NCBI GenBank assembly: GCA_016712285.1
Contig: JADJRK010000001.1
Span: 62,001 to 126,000 of the forward strand
Source: Planctomycetota bacterium
GTDB lineage: Bacteria; Planctomycetota; UBA8742; UBA2392
Length of the DNA: 64,000 nucleotides
Direction of reading: 5' to 3'
A program made the translations under genes and the position numbers. Below, in pieces: positions 50,598 through 58,750 of the stretch (positions are counted from its first letter, which is position 1; every line of letters starts with the position of its first letter). The notes beneath the pieces are model-generated. The model searched no databases. It had not been told where the DNA came from and saw only the letters and a list, made by a program, of their open reading frames with translations.

Positions 50598-50640
50598 TAC
50601 GCCCTATCCCCTTGCCCCTGCGAGTCTTATCCTGACCGCC

Positions 50641-52149
50641 ATGCTCTCGCTGGCTGAAATCCGTGCGCTGGTTCCATTGCTGGAACCGATCATGCTTGAG
50701 TGCCGCGTCCAGCGTGTCATCCAGCCGGACGACCACACGCTGGTGCTTGAGTTGTACGGCCGCGGCGAAGAAGAAGACTCAGGGGCCAAGCGCTGGGTCG
50801 TGCTTTCCACGCACCCCAAGTTCGGCCGCATTTCATTGCTGAGTGAGCCGCCGGCTGCACCCAGCTTTCCGCCCGACTTTGCGCAGTGGGTCAAGTCGCA
50901 CTGTCACCGCGCGCTCGTCAAAGGCGTGCGCATCGTCAACGACGACCGCCAGGTTGCAGTGCTACTGGGCGGCAAGCAAGGCGAACATGAACTGCTGCTG
51001 TCACTGATGGGCACCCGCAGCAACATCTACGCGCTGGACATGGAAGGCCGAATCCAGCACACGCTGCGCCCGCTGGATGTCACGCGCACCGATTTGCGCA
51101 TGGGCGACGTCTACACCAATCCCGAAAAGCACGAAGCCGCCGCCGAAACCAGCAGCCGCTGGCCCGCGTTGCAGGGCGAGGCGCTGCTGAAGGCGGTCCA
51201 GACACGCTACGAAGCGCTTGAGACACGACGCGATTACGACGACCTGCGCAACGGCACCGAAAAGGCAATCGACAAAGAACTCGACTTCGCGCGCCGCAAA
51301 GCTGCCAAGCTGCTGCAGGACCTCGACGACGCCAAGGACGCCCGCGAGAAGAAACGCCACGGCGAACTACTCAAACAGGTCATGAGCAACCTGAAACCGG
51401 GCGAGACCCACGTGATCGCCCGCGACTTTGAAACCGGCCAGGACGTGACCATTGAACTGGACGCAAAGCTGACACCCGCCGAGAACCTGGACCGCTACTT
51501 CAAGCGCTATCACAAGGGCCTCGTCGGCACCAACGTGCTGGGGCAGCAACTCGAGATCATCCAGACTCACATTTCTGAGCTCGAACAGCTTCACACTGAG
51601 CTGATCAGCGTCACCGACATGCCCGCGCTGCAGGAGTTTTCCGAGCGCCCGGTGGTCAAGGAATTGCGCCAGAAGCATTTTCCGGAGCAGTTCAAGCCTT
51701 CGCGGCCGCCCAAGAAGCTGCCGACAAAGAAAGATGTTCCCGGTCGCCTGTTGCCGCGCCGCTATGCCACCAGCGATGGCCTTGAGGTATGGGTCGGCAA
51801 GAGCGATGACGGCAACGACTACCTGACGACAAAGCTCAGTGCCGGCAACGACTGGTTCTTCCATGTCGAGGGCTACCCCGGCAGCCACACCGTCCTGCGC
51901 ACTGGCGGCCGCAAAGACCCGCCCCAGGAGAGCGTGCTGGAAGCAGCCGAACTCTGCGTGCACTTCAGCAAAATGAAAAACGCAAGGGGCGTAGACGTGC
52001 ATGTCGCACCGATCAAGCACGTGCACAAGCCCAAAGGCGCCAAGCCGGGCCTGGTGTACGTCAGCCAGGGCAAGACCGTGGCGCTGCGCCGCGACCCCAA
52101 GCGCTTGGAGCGCATCCTGAAAGCGCGTGTGAAGGAAGCATCGGAGTAA
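50641..52149 (+). CDS. rqcH: RqcH / NFACT-family ribosome quality control factor
   Basis: A 502-residue NEMF/Tae2/FbpA-family protein acting on stalled 50S subunits, directing alanine tailing in bacteria that use it. The NFACT-N domain covers about 1-170 (RAL-VPLLEPIMLECRVQRV, GTRSNIYALD). A helical and coiled-coil middle follows (about 190-350, FARRKAAKLLQDLDDAKDAREKK). The NFACT-R (DUF814) domain is at about 370-490 (VWVGKSDDGNDYLTTKLS, DWFFHVEGYPGSHTVLR). ATG 50641 follows mutM by 43 bases. A terminator follows the stop. Confidence 0.9.
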   Translation: MLSLAEIRALVPLLEPIMLECRVQRVIQPDDHTLVLELYGRGEEEDSGAKRWVVLSTHPKFGRISLLSEPPAAPSFPPDFAQWVKSHCHRALVKGVRIVNDDRQVAVLLGGKQGEHELLLSLMGTRSNIYALDMEGRIQHTLRPLDVTRTDLRMGDVYTNPEKHEAAAETSSRWPALQGEALLKAVQTRYEALETRRDYDDLRNGTEKAIDKELDFARRKAAKLLQDLDDAKDAREKKRHGELLKQVMSNLKPGETHVIARDFETGQDVTIELDAKLTPAENLDRYFKRYHKGLVGTNVLGQQLEIIQTHISELEQLHTELISVTDMPALQEFSERPVVKELRQKHFPEQFKPSRPPKKLPTKKDVPGRLLPRRYATSDGLEVWVGKSDDGNDYLTTKLSAGNDWFFHVEGYPGSHTVLRTGGRKDPPQESVLEAAELCVHFSKMKNARGVDVHVAPIKHVHKPKGAKPGLVYVSQGKTVALRRDPKRLERILKARVKEASE

Positions 52150-52170
52150 GCTAAGCGCCCGTTAAGACAG

Positions 52171-52197
52171 AAGGGACGGGCTTGCGCCCGTCCCTTT
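52171..52197. terminator. Bidirectional intrinsic-type terminator
   Basis: An 11-bp perfect stem (52171-52181 with 52186-52196, arm AAGGGACGGGC) has a TTGC loop and ends in TTT. It sits between the convergent rqcH and anti-sigma-like genes. Confidence 0.75.
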
Positions 52198-52213
52198 GCG
52201 CTAGCAGAGGGGG

Positions 52214-54478
52214 CTAATCTCTCATCAGGTTGATGCGGTATGCGTTCTCAATGCTAAGGCCCGCCAATGCCGCGCCGAACACGCGGCCGTACAGCCGGGC
52301 ATAGTCGCTGGTTGGCTCGTAGGCGCCCGACTCAAGCTGGTTCTGCAACAGCGTATCCGCGAACTTGTTCTGCCACTCCGCACCGGTCTTGCCGCCAAGC
52401 TGCTGCTTCAACGCAAACGCCAGGCTGCCAAAGAACAGGTAGCGCATGTCGGCGGGGTCGCCTTTTGCTTTCAGCTCAGGGTGTTCGCGGCTGATGCGGC
52501 GTGTCAGTGCATCTGCCCGCTCCACGTTGTCGCGGGTCGGCGCAAACAGGCTTAGTGCAGCGGCAGCCGAAGTCGGCACCAGCTCGCCACAGAACAGGTC
52601 GGCTTCGTCACTCAGCGCCGTGGTGCCGCGCGTGACGCTGCCGTACCAGTCTTCGAACTCTTCGATACGCTGCGCCGGCAGGTCAATCGGCGGCACTTTC
52701 ACGTTGCGCGCAGTGGCCAGCGCCATGTACGCCCAGACGCTGGTCGTCAGGCTTGCTTTGCCATCGACCTTGAACGGGAAACCAGCCGACCCGTCGGCCT
52801 TCACCGCGCACAGCCAGCGGCACGCCTTGCGCAGCGGCTCGCGCAGGTGTGAGGCGCGGGTCAATCCGAAGTCTTCGGCAAGCGCCAATGTCGCCATGGC
52901 GTGAATCATTACGTTTGCGTTGTTGGCCGGGCCGATCTGGCCGTCGGCGCGCTGGCGGCTGATCAGCCAGTTGATGCCGCGCTTGACAGTCCAGTCATAG
53001 CCCACGGGCGAGAACTCGCTGCTGTGGCCATCGCCCAGGAATGCCAGCAGCGCCATGCTGGTCAATTCGACTTTCTGGATTTCGCGCAGGGATTCATCCG
53101 ACGGAACGATCTCCACGCCGTCGTGCCACCAGAAGCCCTCGGCGTTTTTCTGCTGCTCTTTCTGCAGGTAGCGCAAGATCTTGTCCAGCGCGTCGTACAG
53201 GTCTTCGCGCCCAAGGTACGCAACTTTCTGCGCCCGCGACTGCGTACGCAACCGGAAGAAGCTAGAGACGCCGTCGCGCATGTGGTCGGAGTAGGCGGCT
53301 GTGCTCTCGCTGCTGTGGCGCTGCGGGGGAGGCGGGTCTTCGGGCTGGTTCTCGAAGTTAGGCTCAGGGATATCGTCGCCGGCACCCAATGGCGGCGGCT
53401 CGTCGGCCGAAGACCATTCCGGGCCCGTGGCGCCGACCGAGTCTTCGGGCTTCTCAAACACGGAAGATTCATCGCCTTCGGTGCCGCGCGGAAGCTCGGG
53501 CGTCGTGACACGCGTCGTGTCACCGAGCAGCACACCCGCAGAGACAGAGCTGACCGGGTTGCTGGCAAAAATGAACAGCATCACCGCAATCGCCAGCGCG
53601 TGCACGCCCAGCGTAAATGCCATGCTGCTGCGGCTGCCCTTCAAGCCGCGTTCAATCTCGCGGCCCCACTTGTAGTCGTTGACGTCGGCGCGTTTGGGCT
53701 CGTCGCGAACTTTGCGGCGCGAAGAGAACAGCACCTTGGCAAACAGGCGGCGCCGGAAGGGGTCACTCGCCCCGACTTCGGGCAGCGGCGCCCTGGCCTT
53801 GACCGGCTCTGGAGCCTGCTCGCGGGCGGCTTCGAACAACGCCACCTGCAAGCGGCGCCGGAAGCCATCCCGGACGGCAATCTCGGGCAGGCTGGCGGCA
53901 ATCGCGTGGCCCGCGAACTCGGCGCGCAGGGCCGCCACAAACTCGGGGCGCGGCTCAAGGTGCGGCAGGCATGCGACCGTGGCGCGCACGCCAAACTCTT
54001 CGTGCAGGGCGCGCACCCACTCGGGCCGGGCCTTGATCTGGGGAATCGAAAGCAGCCGCGCGCGCGCGCCAAACTCGGCACGCAGGGCCTCAACGAAGCT
54101 GCGCGTCGGGTCAAGCTGCGGAATGCTGCACAGGATGGCGCGCACCGTGAACTCGGTACGCAGGCCGCGCAGGAACTCTTCGCGGCCCTCAATCCAGGGC
54201 AGCAGGCTCATCCAATCGCGTGCCTCAAACTCGCGGCGCACGGCGGCGACAAACTCTTCACGCGGGTCAATCTGGGGTACTTCCGGCAGCTGTGCGGCAG
54301 CGGATTGTGCGGGGCGCACGACCGGCAGGCTGCGCAGCACGTCGTATGTGCGCTTCAAGCGCGTGAACAGCGAAAAGTAGTCGGCGTCTTCCTCAAGGCG
54401 TACGCGTACCCTGGCAGCCGAGCCCGCATCAAGCTCGCCGCGCAGAAAGTCCACCAAGAGGCCAAAGTCTTCGTTCAT
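52214..54478 (-). CDS. Anti-sigma-like membrane protein with six 26-residue repeats and an outer prenyltransferase-fold domain
   Basis: A 754-residue product. Residues 1-52 (FGLLVDFLRGELDAG, ARVRVRLEEDADYFSLF) follow the helix pattern of zf-HC2 anti-sigma domains but lack the His-Cys-Cys ligands. Residues about 64-220 are six repeats of exactly 26 residues, keyed by prolines at 68, 94, 120, 146, 172 and 198, with consensus (L/I)P-x-h-x-x-R-x-E/F-F-V-x-A-L-R-x-E-F. A looser seventh unit is near 233. A TM helix at about 286-305 is followed by an acidic Pro-rich linker (315-395). An alpha/alpha-toroid of the prenyltransferase/squalene-oxidase type (about 415-750) has GINWLISRQRADGQIG and LTTSVWAYMALA. 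It lies in the same run as an ECF sigma gene. The function is inferred, not known. Confidence 0.75.
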   Translation of the reverse strand: MNEDFGLLVDFLRGELDAGSAARVRVRLEEDADYFSLFTRLKRTYDVLRSLPVVRPAQSAAAQLPEVPQIDPREEFVAAVRREFEARDWMSLLPWIEGREEFLRGLRTEFTVRAILCSIPQLDPTRSFVEALRAEFGARARLLSIPQIKARPEWVRALHEEFGVRATVACLPHLEPRPEFVAALRAEFAGHAIAASLPEIAVRDGFRRRLQVALFEAAREQAPEPVKARAPLPEVGASDPFRRRLFAKVLFSSRRKVRDEPKRADVNDYKWGREIERGLKGSRSSMAFTLGVHALAIAVMLFIFASNPVSSVSAGVLLGDTTRVTTPELPRGTEGDESSVFEKPEDSVGATGPEWSSADEPPPLGAGDDIPEPNFENQPEDPPPPQRHSSESTAAYSDHMRDGVSSFFRLRTQSRAQKVAYLGREDLYDALDKILRYLQKEQQKNAEGFWWHDGVEIVPSDESLREIQKVELTSMALLAFLGDGHSSEFSPVGYDWTVKRGINWLISRQRADGQIGPANNANVMIHAMATLALAEDFGLTRASHLREPLRKACRWLCAVKADGSAGFPFKVDGKASLTTSVWAYMALATARNVKVPPIDLPAQRIEEFEDWYGSVTRGTTALSDEADLFCGELVPTSAAAALSLFAPTRDNVERADALTRRISREHPELKAKGDPADMRYLFFGSLAFALKQQLGGKTGAEWQNKFADTLLQNQLESGAYEPTSDYARLYGRVFGAALAGLSIENAYRINLMRD

Positions 54479-54678
54479 CTCGAGTTACGCCCAGACAGCT
54501 ACACTGCGACCACAACGCCGGGCAAGCCCCGGAGCCATGCATTCAAACGTCGATAGATGACTTAGGTTCGGACAAACATCCACAAACCCATGATAACTGC
54601 CGGATCGCTTGCCTGTCGCAAGTGTTGTTTGTTCAAGTGGTTATGCACACGTCCTGCTTGGCACCTGCCTGCCGTTGG

Positions 54679-55971
54679 CTATTCAAACGGCTGAACGCCG
54701 GCTTTGGCGCACACCTCTCGCATGAAGCCAACCGAGTACTCGACCATGCCGGTGACCCTGAGTTCTCTCAACCGCGCAATCCCTTTGCGCCACGTTGTTT
54801 CGGCTTCGTCAAGGCGATCCAACAGGACAAGGCAACGCCCGATCGTGCAAAGGTGGATCCCTTCCTCGACGGGGTTTCCAATCTCGCGGTCAATCGCCAA
54901 CGCTTCTTTGGCCGTGACCAAGGCTTGCTCCGGTTGGTCATGCCGGACCAGGCAACTTGCCAGGCCTCCAAGCGCTCTTGTCTCGAACAGGCGATTCCCG
55001 ACTTCGCGGTGCATGGGCAGTACGCGGCGAATGGCGTCTTCGGCCCTCTGCCACTGTCTGCTGCTCCACAGGTAAGAGGCCATGTTTCCCAGCGTCAACG
55101 ACTCGGCGCGGCGGTCGCCTTGTTGCCGATGCATTTCCAGTGCCTGCTCAAACATCTCGTCGGCCTCAGCGTGTCGCCCCATGGCGGCAGTTGCGCTGGC
55201 AAGGCCGGCCAGGCTCAGGGCCTCTGAGGCCACCGCACCGCGCTCGCGGCTTTCAGCCAAGGCCCGCTTGTACAGGCTGCTTGCGTCCTCCAGCCTGCCC
55301 GTACGCAGGCAGACGTGCGCCAGCCTCATCCGCAGGGTCGTTGCAAGGCGGGCAAGATTGTGCCGCTCGCAAAGCTCCAGTCCGCGCTGGTAGTGCTGTT
55401 CCGCCTCTTCATGGCGTTCGGCGCTCGAGCACAGATGGCCAAGCTGAACGAGGCATTCAGGCAGCAAAGTAGCTTCGCCATCGGACACATCCACGATGGC
55501 CAGCGCGACGCGAACCAGTGTCTCGGCTTCACTGGCAAGTCCGGCGGCGCCTTCCATGCGCGATGCGTACAGCAGGGCGTGTGCACGGCCCAGTCCTTGC
55601 TGCATGTCAGAAGCTCTCCGCCATAGTCGCGCGGACTGACGGTTCTGGAAAGAGCGTTCTGCGCGCAAGGCGGCCCGTTTCAGGTAGATGCGAAGCCGGT
55701 CCTGAAGCTCAGGCGTGACCGGGCTCTGGGCCTTGGCGGCCCATTCGGCGTGATCCGCCAGCTCGGCCGCCACCTCATCGATGGGCAGGGGCGCGTAACT
55801 GGCGGGCATGCCGGAATCAGTCGTCGGCTCGGGTGGCAGACCGCCGTAGAGATCTTCCAGTATCTCCAGGGCATGCTTGTGCAGGGCCGCGCGCGAGGCG
55901 GGAAGCTGAAGCTCATACGAGGCATCGCGCAACAGCGCGTGCCGGAACAGGTAGGCGATTTCGGCGTCCAC
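54679..55971 (-). CDS. TPR protein with N-terminal AYLFRHxLLRDAAY module (paralogue 4)
   Basis: A 430-residue fourth member of the family found at 34437-38767. DAEIAYLFRHALLRDASYE and LQLPASRAALHKHALEI make up the first 38 residues, then about seven TPRs (LAHVCLRTGRLEDASSLY, LGNMASYLWSSRQWQRAE). The start is GTG 55969-55971. It lies between an ECF sigma gene (45 bases upstream) and the anti-sigma-like gene (200 bases downstream) on the same strand, whereas the other copies follow the Nod-like gene. The recurrence in two regulatory settings suggests a general adaptor. Confidence 0.8.
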   Translation of the reverse strand: MDAEIAYLFRHALLRDASYELQLPASRAALHKHALEILEDLYGGLPPEPTTDSGMPASYAPLPIDEVAAELADHAEWAAKAQSPVTPELQDRLRIYLKRAALRAERSFQNRQSARLWRRASDMQQGLGRAHALLYASRMEGAAGLASEAETLVRVALAIVDVSDGEATLLPECLVQLGHLCSSAERHEEAEQHYQRGLELCERHNLARLATTLRMRLAHVCLRTGRLEDASSLYKRALAESRERGAVASEALSLAGLASATAAMGRHAEADEMFEQALEMHRQQGDRRAESLTLGNMASYLWSSRQWQRAEDAIRRVLPMHREVGNRLFETRALGGLASCLVRHDQPEQALVTAKEALAIDREIGNPVEEGIHLCTIGRCLVLLDRLDEAETTWRKGIARLRELRVTGMVEYSVGFMREVCAKAGVQPFE

Positions 55972-56016
55972 GGCCGGAGTTTATGTGCCCGCGTTCCTGG
56001 CGGGCATAGATTTCGG

Positions 56017-56616
56017 CTAAGTTGCGGTGATCGGGCGATAGTCGCCAAGAAGCTCCTGGAGCTTGCCGACGGCGGTGTGCATGCGGCTTTTGACTGTTCC
56101 CAGGGGGATGTCCATGATCTCGGAGATTTCCTGGTACTTCAGCTCTTCAATTTCGCTCAGCACAAAGACCATGCGTTGTTCTTCGGGCAGCTGCTCCAGG
56201 GCGCCCATGATGGCGCCGTAGAGTTCGCGCCTGTCAAGGTCGTCTTCGGGCGGGCGGATTTCGTCGGGTAGCCGGTCGACCAGCGTTGCGTTGCTGTCTT
56301 CACCGCCCACGCGGGTCTGCAGGCTGACGTTTTCTTTCTGGGTGCTCAGCAGGCGGCAGTGGTCAATCCAGTAGTTGCGGGCGATGCGGTACAGGTAGGT
56401 GGTGAACTTGGCGTTGGGTTCCCACTTGCTGCCGGACTTGTAGATGCGCAGCAACACCTCCTGCGCGAAGTCCTCAGCCAGCGAACGGTCCCAGCACAGC
56501 CGAAAGAAGAAGTTCAGCAGGCCCCGCAGATGGCGCTCATAGAGCTCAGTGAACGCGTCGACATCGCCCGCTTGGAAGCGGCGCATGAGTTCGAGGTCGC
56601 GTTCAGCGTCCGCCAC
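56017..56616 (-). CDS. ECF sigma factor (RNA polymerase sigma-70 family)
   Basis: A 199-residue group IV sigma factor. Region 2 covers about 8-90 (FQAGDVDAFTELYERHLRGLLNFF, AEDFAQEVLLRIYKSG, FTTYLYRIARNYWIDHCR). Region 4 covers about 140-185 (LPEEQRMVFVLSEIEELKYQEISEIM, then GTVKSRMHTAVGKL). The start is GTG 56614-56616. It heads a same-strand run with a TPR protein and the anti-sigma-like membrane protein. Confidence 0.92.
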   Translation of the reverse strand: MADAERDLELMRRFQAGDVDAFTELYERHLRGLLNFFFRLCWDRSLAEDFAQEVLLRIYKSGSKWEPNAKFTTYLYRIARNYWIDHCRLLSTQKENVSLQTRVGGEDSNATLVDRLPDEIRPPEDDLDRRELYGAIMGALEQLPEEQRMVFVLSEIEELKYQEISEIMDIPLGTVKSRMHTAVGKLQELLGDYRPITAT

Positions 56617-56710
56617 AGGATCAATTCCTGACGGGAAATCGGGGAAAGGGTAAGGATACCAACGTCAGGGGCCGTCAGAAAGTTCGAGATCAAGCCCCAT
56701 GCCGCGAAAT

Positions 56711-56739
56711 TTGTGGGTTGGCGGGCCATGGCGTATACT
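56711..56739 (+). promoter_or_regulatory. Sigma-70 type promoter
   Basis: TTGTGG (56711-56716), an exact 17-base spacer and TATACT (56734-56739). Predicted transcription from about 56746 excludes the two upstream in-frame start codons of the following small gene and supports ATG 56767. Confidence 0.55.
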
Positions 56740-56766
56740 GAATTGTGGCTCAAAGCGGGCGAAGGC

Positions 56767-56940
56767 ATGGAATCGATGGGATATCTGATCCTGGTGGCGC
56801 TGGTTGCCCTGCCGCTGTGTGTGATGGGGCTGTTCCTGGTGCTGATGATCACCGGTGTGTTCAGTGAGCCCGAAGGTGCCGAGGGCGCGGCTATGGGCTA
56901 CCGGCTTTCGTGGAAGGGCCACGAACTCTGGCCCGGTTGA
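56767..56940 (+). CDS. Small single-TM protein
   Basis: A 57-residue product MESMGYLILVALVALPLCVMG... with one long hydrophobic helix at about 5-28 and a short polar tail ending SWKGHELWPG. A GCGAAGG ribosome-site-like stretch and the promoter at 56711-56739 support this start. Its last 50 bases overlap the end of the convergent DUF2330-like gene, which lowers confidence. Confidence 0.4.
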   Translation: MESMGYLILVALVALPLCVMGLFLVLMITGVFSEPEGAEGAAMGYRLSWKGHELWPG

Positions 56941-58003
56941 TACGCGCCTTCACAAAGAGTACCAGCACACCCAGAAAGAACGCGCTGGTCGTGAACGCCA
57001 GCAGGTGTTCGCGGAACAGTTTCTCAAAGAAAGAAATGTCGGTGTCGCCGTAGTACCAGAAACCCGGCAACTCGTCTTTGAGGTCGCCCCGCGGCAGCAC
57101 GACGAAGGGGTATTTCTTTTCCGGTTTCTCAGGCGCTGTCGCCGTCTCCATCCGGTTGGCGTACCAGCGTGCTGCATCCGGTCTTTGTCCCAGTTCGGCC
57201 TGTAATTCATTCGGTAGCGGCTTCACCGACCAGAGATTCAGCAGCACAACGCGCGCTTCAGCCTTCGCGCCGAAGTAATGCGCGAATTCCATCAGTGGGT
57301 TGGTGTCGAGCGGGGTGTCGCTGATGACCGTTACGTCCATTGATCCGGGCGCCGCGTTGGTCACGGGCAGCCAGGGATCCGCAGTCCCCAGTGCCACCCT
57401 CAGCGGCGGGATCTCCACGGCACTGCCCAGCCGCGCATGGCCGGCGCGGGGCACAATCTCGACGCACAGGTAGCTCTTTACGTCGGTGTCGGAGAGGTCT
57501 GCCTCGGCATAACCGTTCGCCTCTAGCCAGCGCTGCATCTCGACGGGGCTGAACGCGGCGAGGTTCCGCAGGTCCGCGGCTTGCAGGTCCGGCAGGTCTG
57601 GGGCGCGGAGCGCGGGGTCAGTTTCATCAGGCTTCTTTAGCCAAGTGATGGCATCCGGCCACTGGTACTCGGTGCGGTCGGCCCATTGCTGGCGCGCGAG
57701 TTCGAACAGCCTGGGGTGAAAGCCGATACCTGCATACAGCGTTGCCACGTCAGCGTTGCCGAACGCCGCGGGCGCGGCAGGCAACGGGATGATCCACGCC
57801 AGTCGCGTGGCCGGTGTGCCCTCAAAGAGCGGCGTCACGCGGATCAGCAATTCCTGGTAGCCGGACTTGTCGCCCACGGGTGCGCGGTGGATGACCACAA
57901 CTTCCGTGCGGGCCGCGTGGACCGCTGTAGTTGAACCCGCCGGCGCCACAAGGAGCGCCGACAGGGGCGAGCAGCAAAGCAGGCTCAAGAGCAGCAGCTT
58001 CAT
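56891..58003 (-). CDS. DUF2330-like secreted membrane-anchored protein
   Basis: A 370-residue product with a signal peptide (MKLLLLSLLCCSPLSALLVAPAGS) and a large extracytoplasmic region containing LAWIIPLPAAPAAFGNADVATLYAG. This is the W-x-x-P-x-P pattern of DUF2330 proteins. A C-terminal TM helix lies at about 333-355 (LAFTTSAFFLGVLVLFV) with a basic cytoplasmic tail (KARINRARVRG). Function unknown. It starts 30 bases after a small membrane protein on the same strand. Confidence 0.65.
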   Translation of the reverse strand: MKLLLLSLLCCSPLSALLVAPAGSTTAVHAARTEVVVIHRAPVGDKSGYQELLIRVTPLFEGTPATRLAWIIPLPAAPAAFGNADVATLYAGIGFHPRLFELARQQWADRTEYQWPDAITWLKKPDETDPALRAPDLPDLQAADLRNLAAFSPVEMQRWLEANGYAEADLSDTDVKSYLCVEIVPRAGHARLGSAVEIPPLRVALGTADPWLPVTNAAPGSMDVTVISDTPLDTNPLMEFAHYFGAKAEARVVLLNLWSVKPLPNELQAELGQRPDAARWYANRMETATAPEKPEKKYPFVVLPRGDLKDELPGFWYYGDTDISFFEKLFREHLLAFTTSAFFLGVLVLFVKARINRARVRGPSTKAGSP

Positions 58004-58033
58004 GGCGCCACGCTAGCGGCATGCGGCGGGGGT

Positions 58034-58261
58034 TCAATCAGGGGTGCGGTTGGATTCATCTTCGGCGGGAGGTGGCGGTGACTCGACCGCTTGCCGCAAG
58101 TCACGCTCGGCATTGCGGACCTTGTTGCGGATGCGCAGGTACAGCCACGACCAAGTCACGACCAGGGCGATGACCGCCATCCACATGAAGAACGTGCGGG
58201 CCTTGGCCGTGAACTCAGGGTCACCGGCAGCATTGGTTGCGTTTTGAAGAATGAACCACAT
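58034..58261 (-). CDS. Small membrane protein
   Basis: A 75-residue product with one TM helix at about 22-44 (TFFMWMAVIALVVTWSWLYL), a basic segment after it and a Pro/Glu-rich acidic C-terminus (ESPPPPAEDESNRTPD). It is likely cotranscribed with the DUF2330-like gene 30 bases downstream. No family was recognised. Confidence 0.6.
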   Translation of the reverse strand: MWFILQNATNAAGDPEFTAKARTFFMWMAVIALVVTWSWLYLRIRNKVRNAERDLRQAVESPPPPAEDESNRTPD

Positions 58262-58378
58262 GCGGGCAGGCTAAGATTGGGCTGGCCAATGACCAGCGGG
58301 TTGCGATTGACCCACCAAGCGGCTGACAGGGGCGACGCGAACTGGTAACTCGTCTCACGGCAAGGCGCACCAAGACCC

Positions 58379-58750
58379 ATGAAACTGATCAAACGCGACG
58401 TGACATTCATTCACCGGCTGACGCCTGACGCGGCGCTGAAAGGCGCGTGCCTGCTGCTTCCGGGCGCGTTGCATGTGCTGCCGGAACTGGAAGAGCTTCC
58501 CAAAGAACTGTTGCCGGTGCTGCCCGCGATCATCCTGTGCCAGGCCTGTGACGACTATCTAGAACGGCTGCTGAACCAGCGCGGCGTGACAGTCACGGTG
58601 GCGCGCGACCCCGTGGACTCGATTGCCGATGGCGCCGAAGTCAGCGTGGACCTGACAGCCGGTAGCCTTGCGGAGCTATCCTCCGGGCGCCGCTTTGCAC
58701 TCAAGCCGCTCAAACCCGCCCACCTGGCCGAGATTGCGAAACATGGCTGA
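58379..58750 (+). CDS. Small protein resembling an aconitase/LeuD swivel domain
   Basis: A 123-residue soluble protein. The order of elements from LLPVLPAIILCQACDDYLERLLNQRG through DSIADGAEVSVDLTAG to the FALKPL end resembles the swivel (small) domain of aconitase-type hydro-lyases. There the loop after a hydrophobic strand carries substrate-binding residues, and GDxVxVDLxxG is typical. The usual catalytic Ser-Arg loop is not evident and no large iron-sulfur subunit is nearby. The call is tentative. It overlaps the next gene by 8 bases, so the two are coupled. Confidence 0.5.
   Translation: MKLIKRDVTFIHRLTPDAALKGACLLLPGALHVLPELEELPKELLPVLPAIILCQACDDYLERLLNQRGVTVTVARDPVDSIADGAEVSVDLTAGSLAELSSGRRFALKPLKPAHLAEIAKHG

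Noticed and set aside
52901..54556. A 551-codon open frame on the plus strand
   Set aside because: Antisense to the anti-sigma-like gene. Its apparent repeats simply reflect the 78-base periodicity of the real 26-residue repeats.
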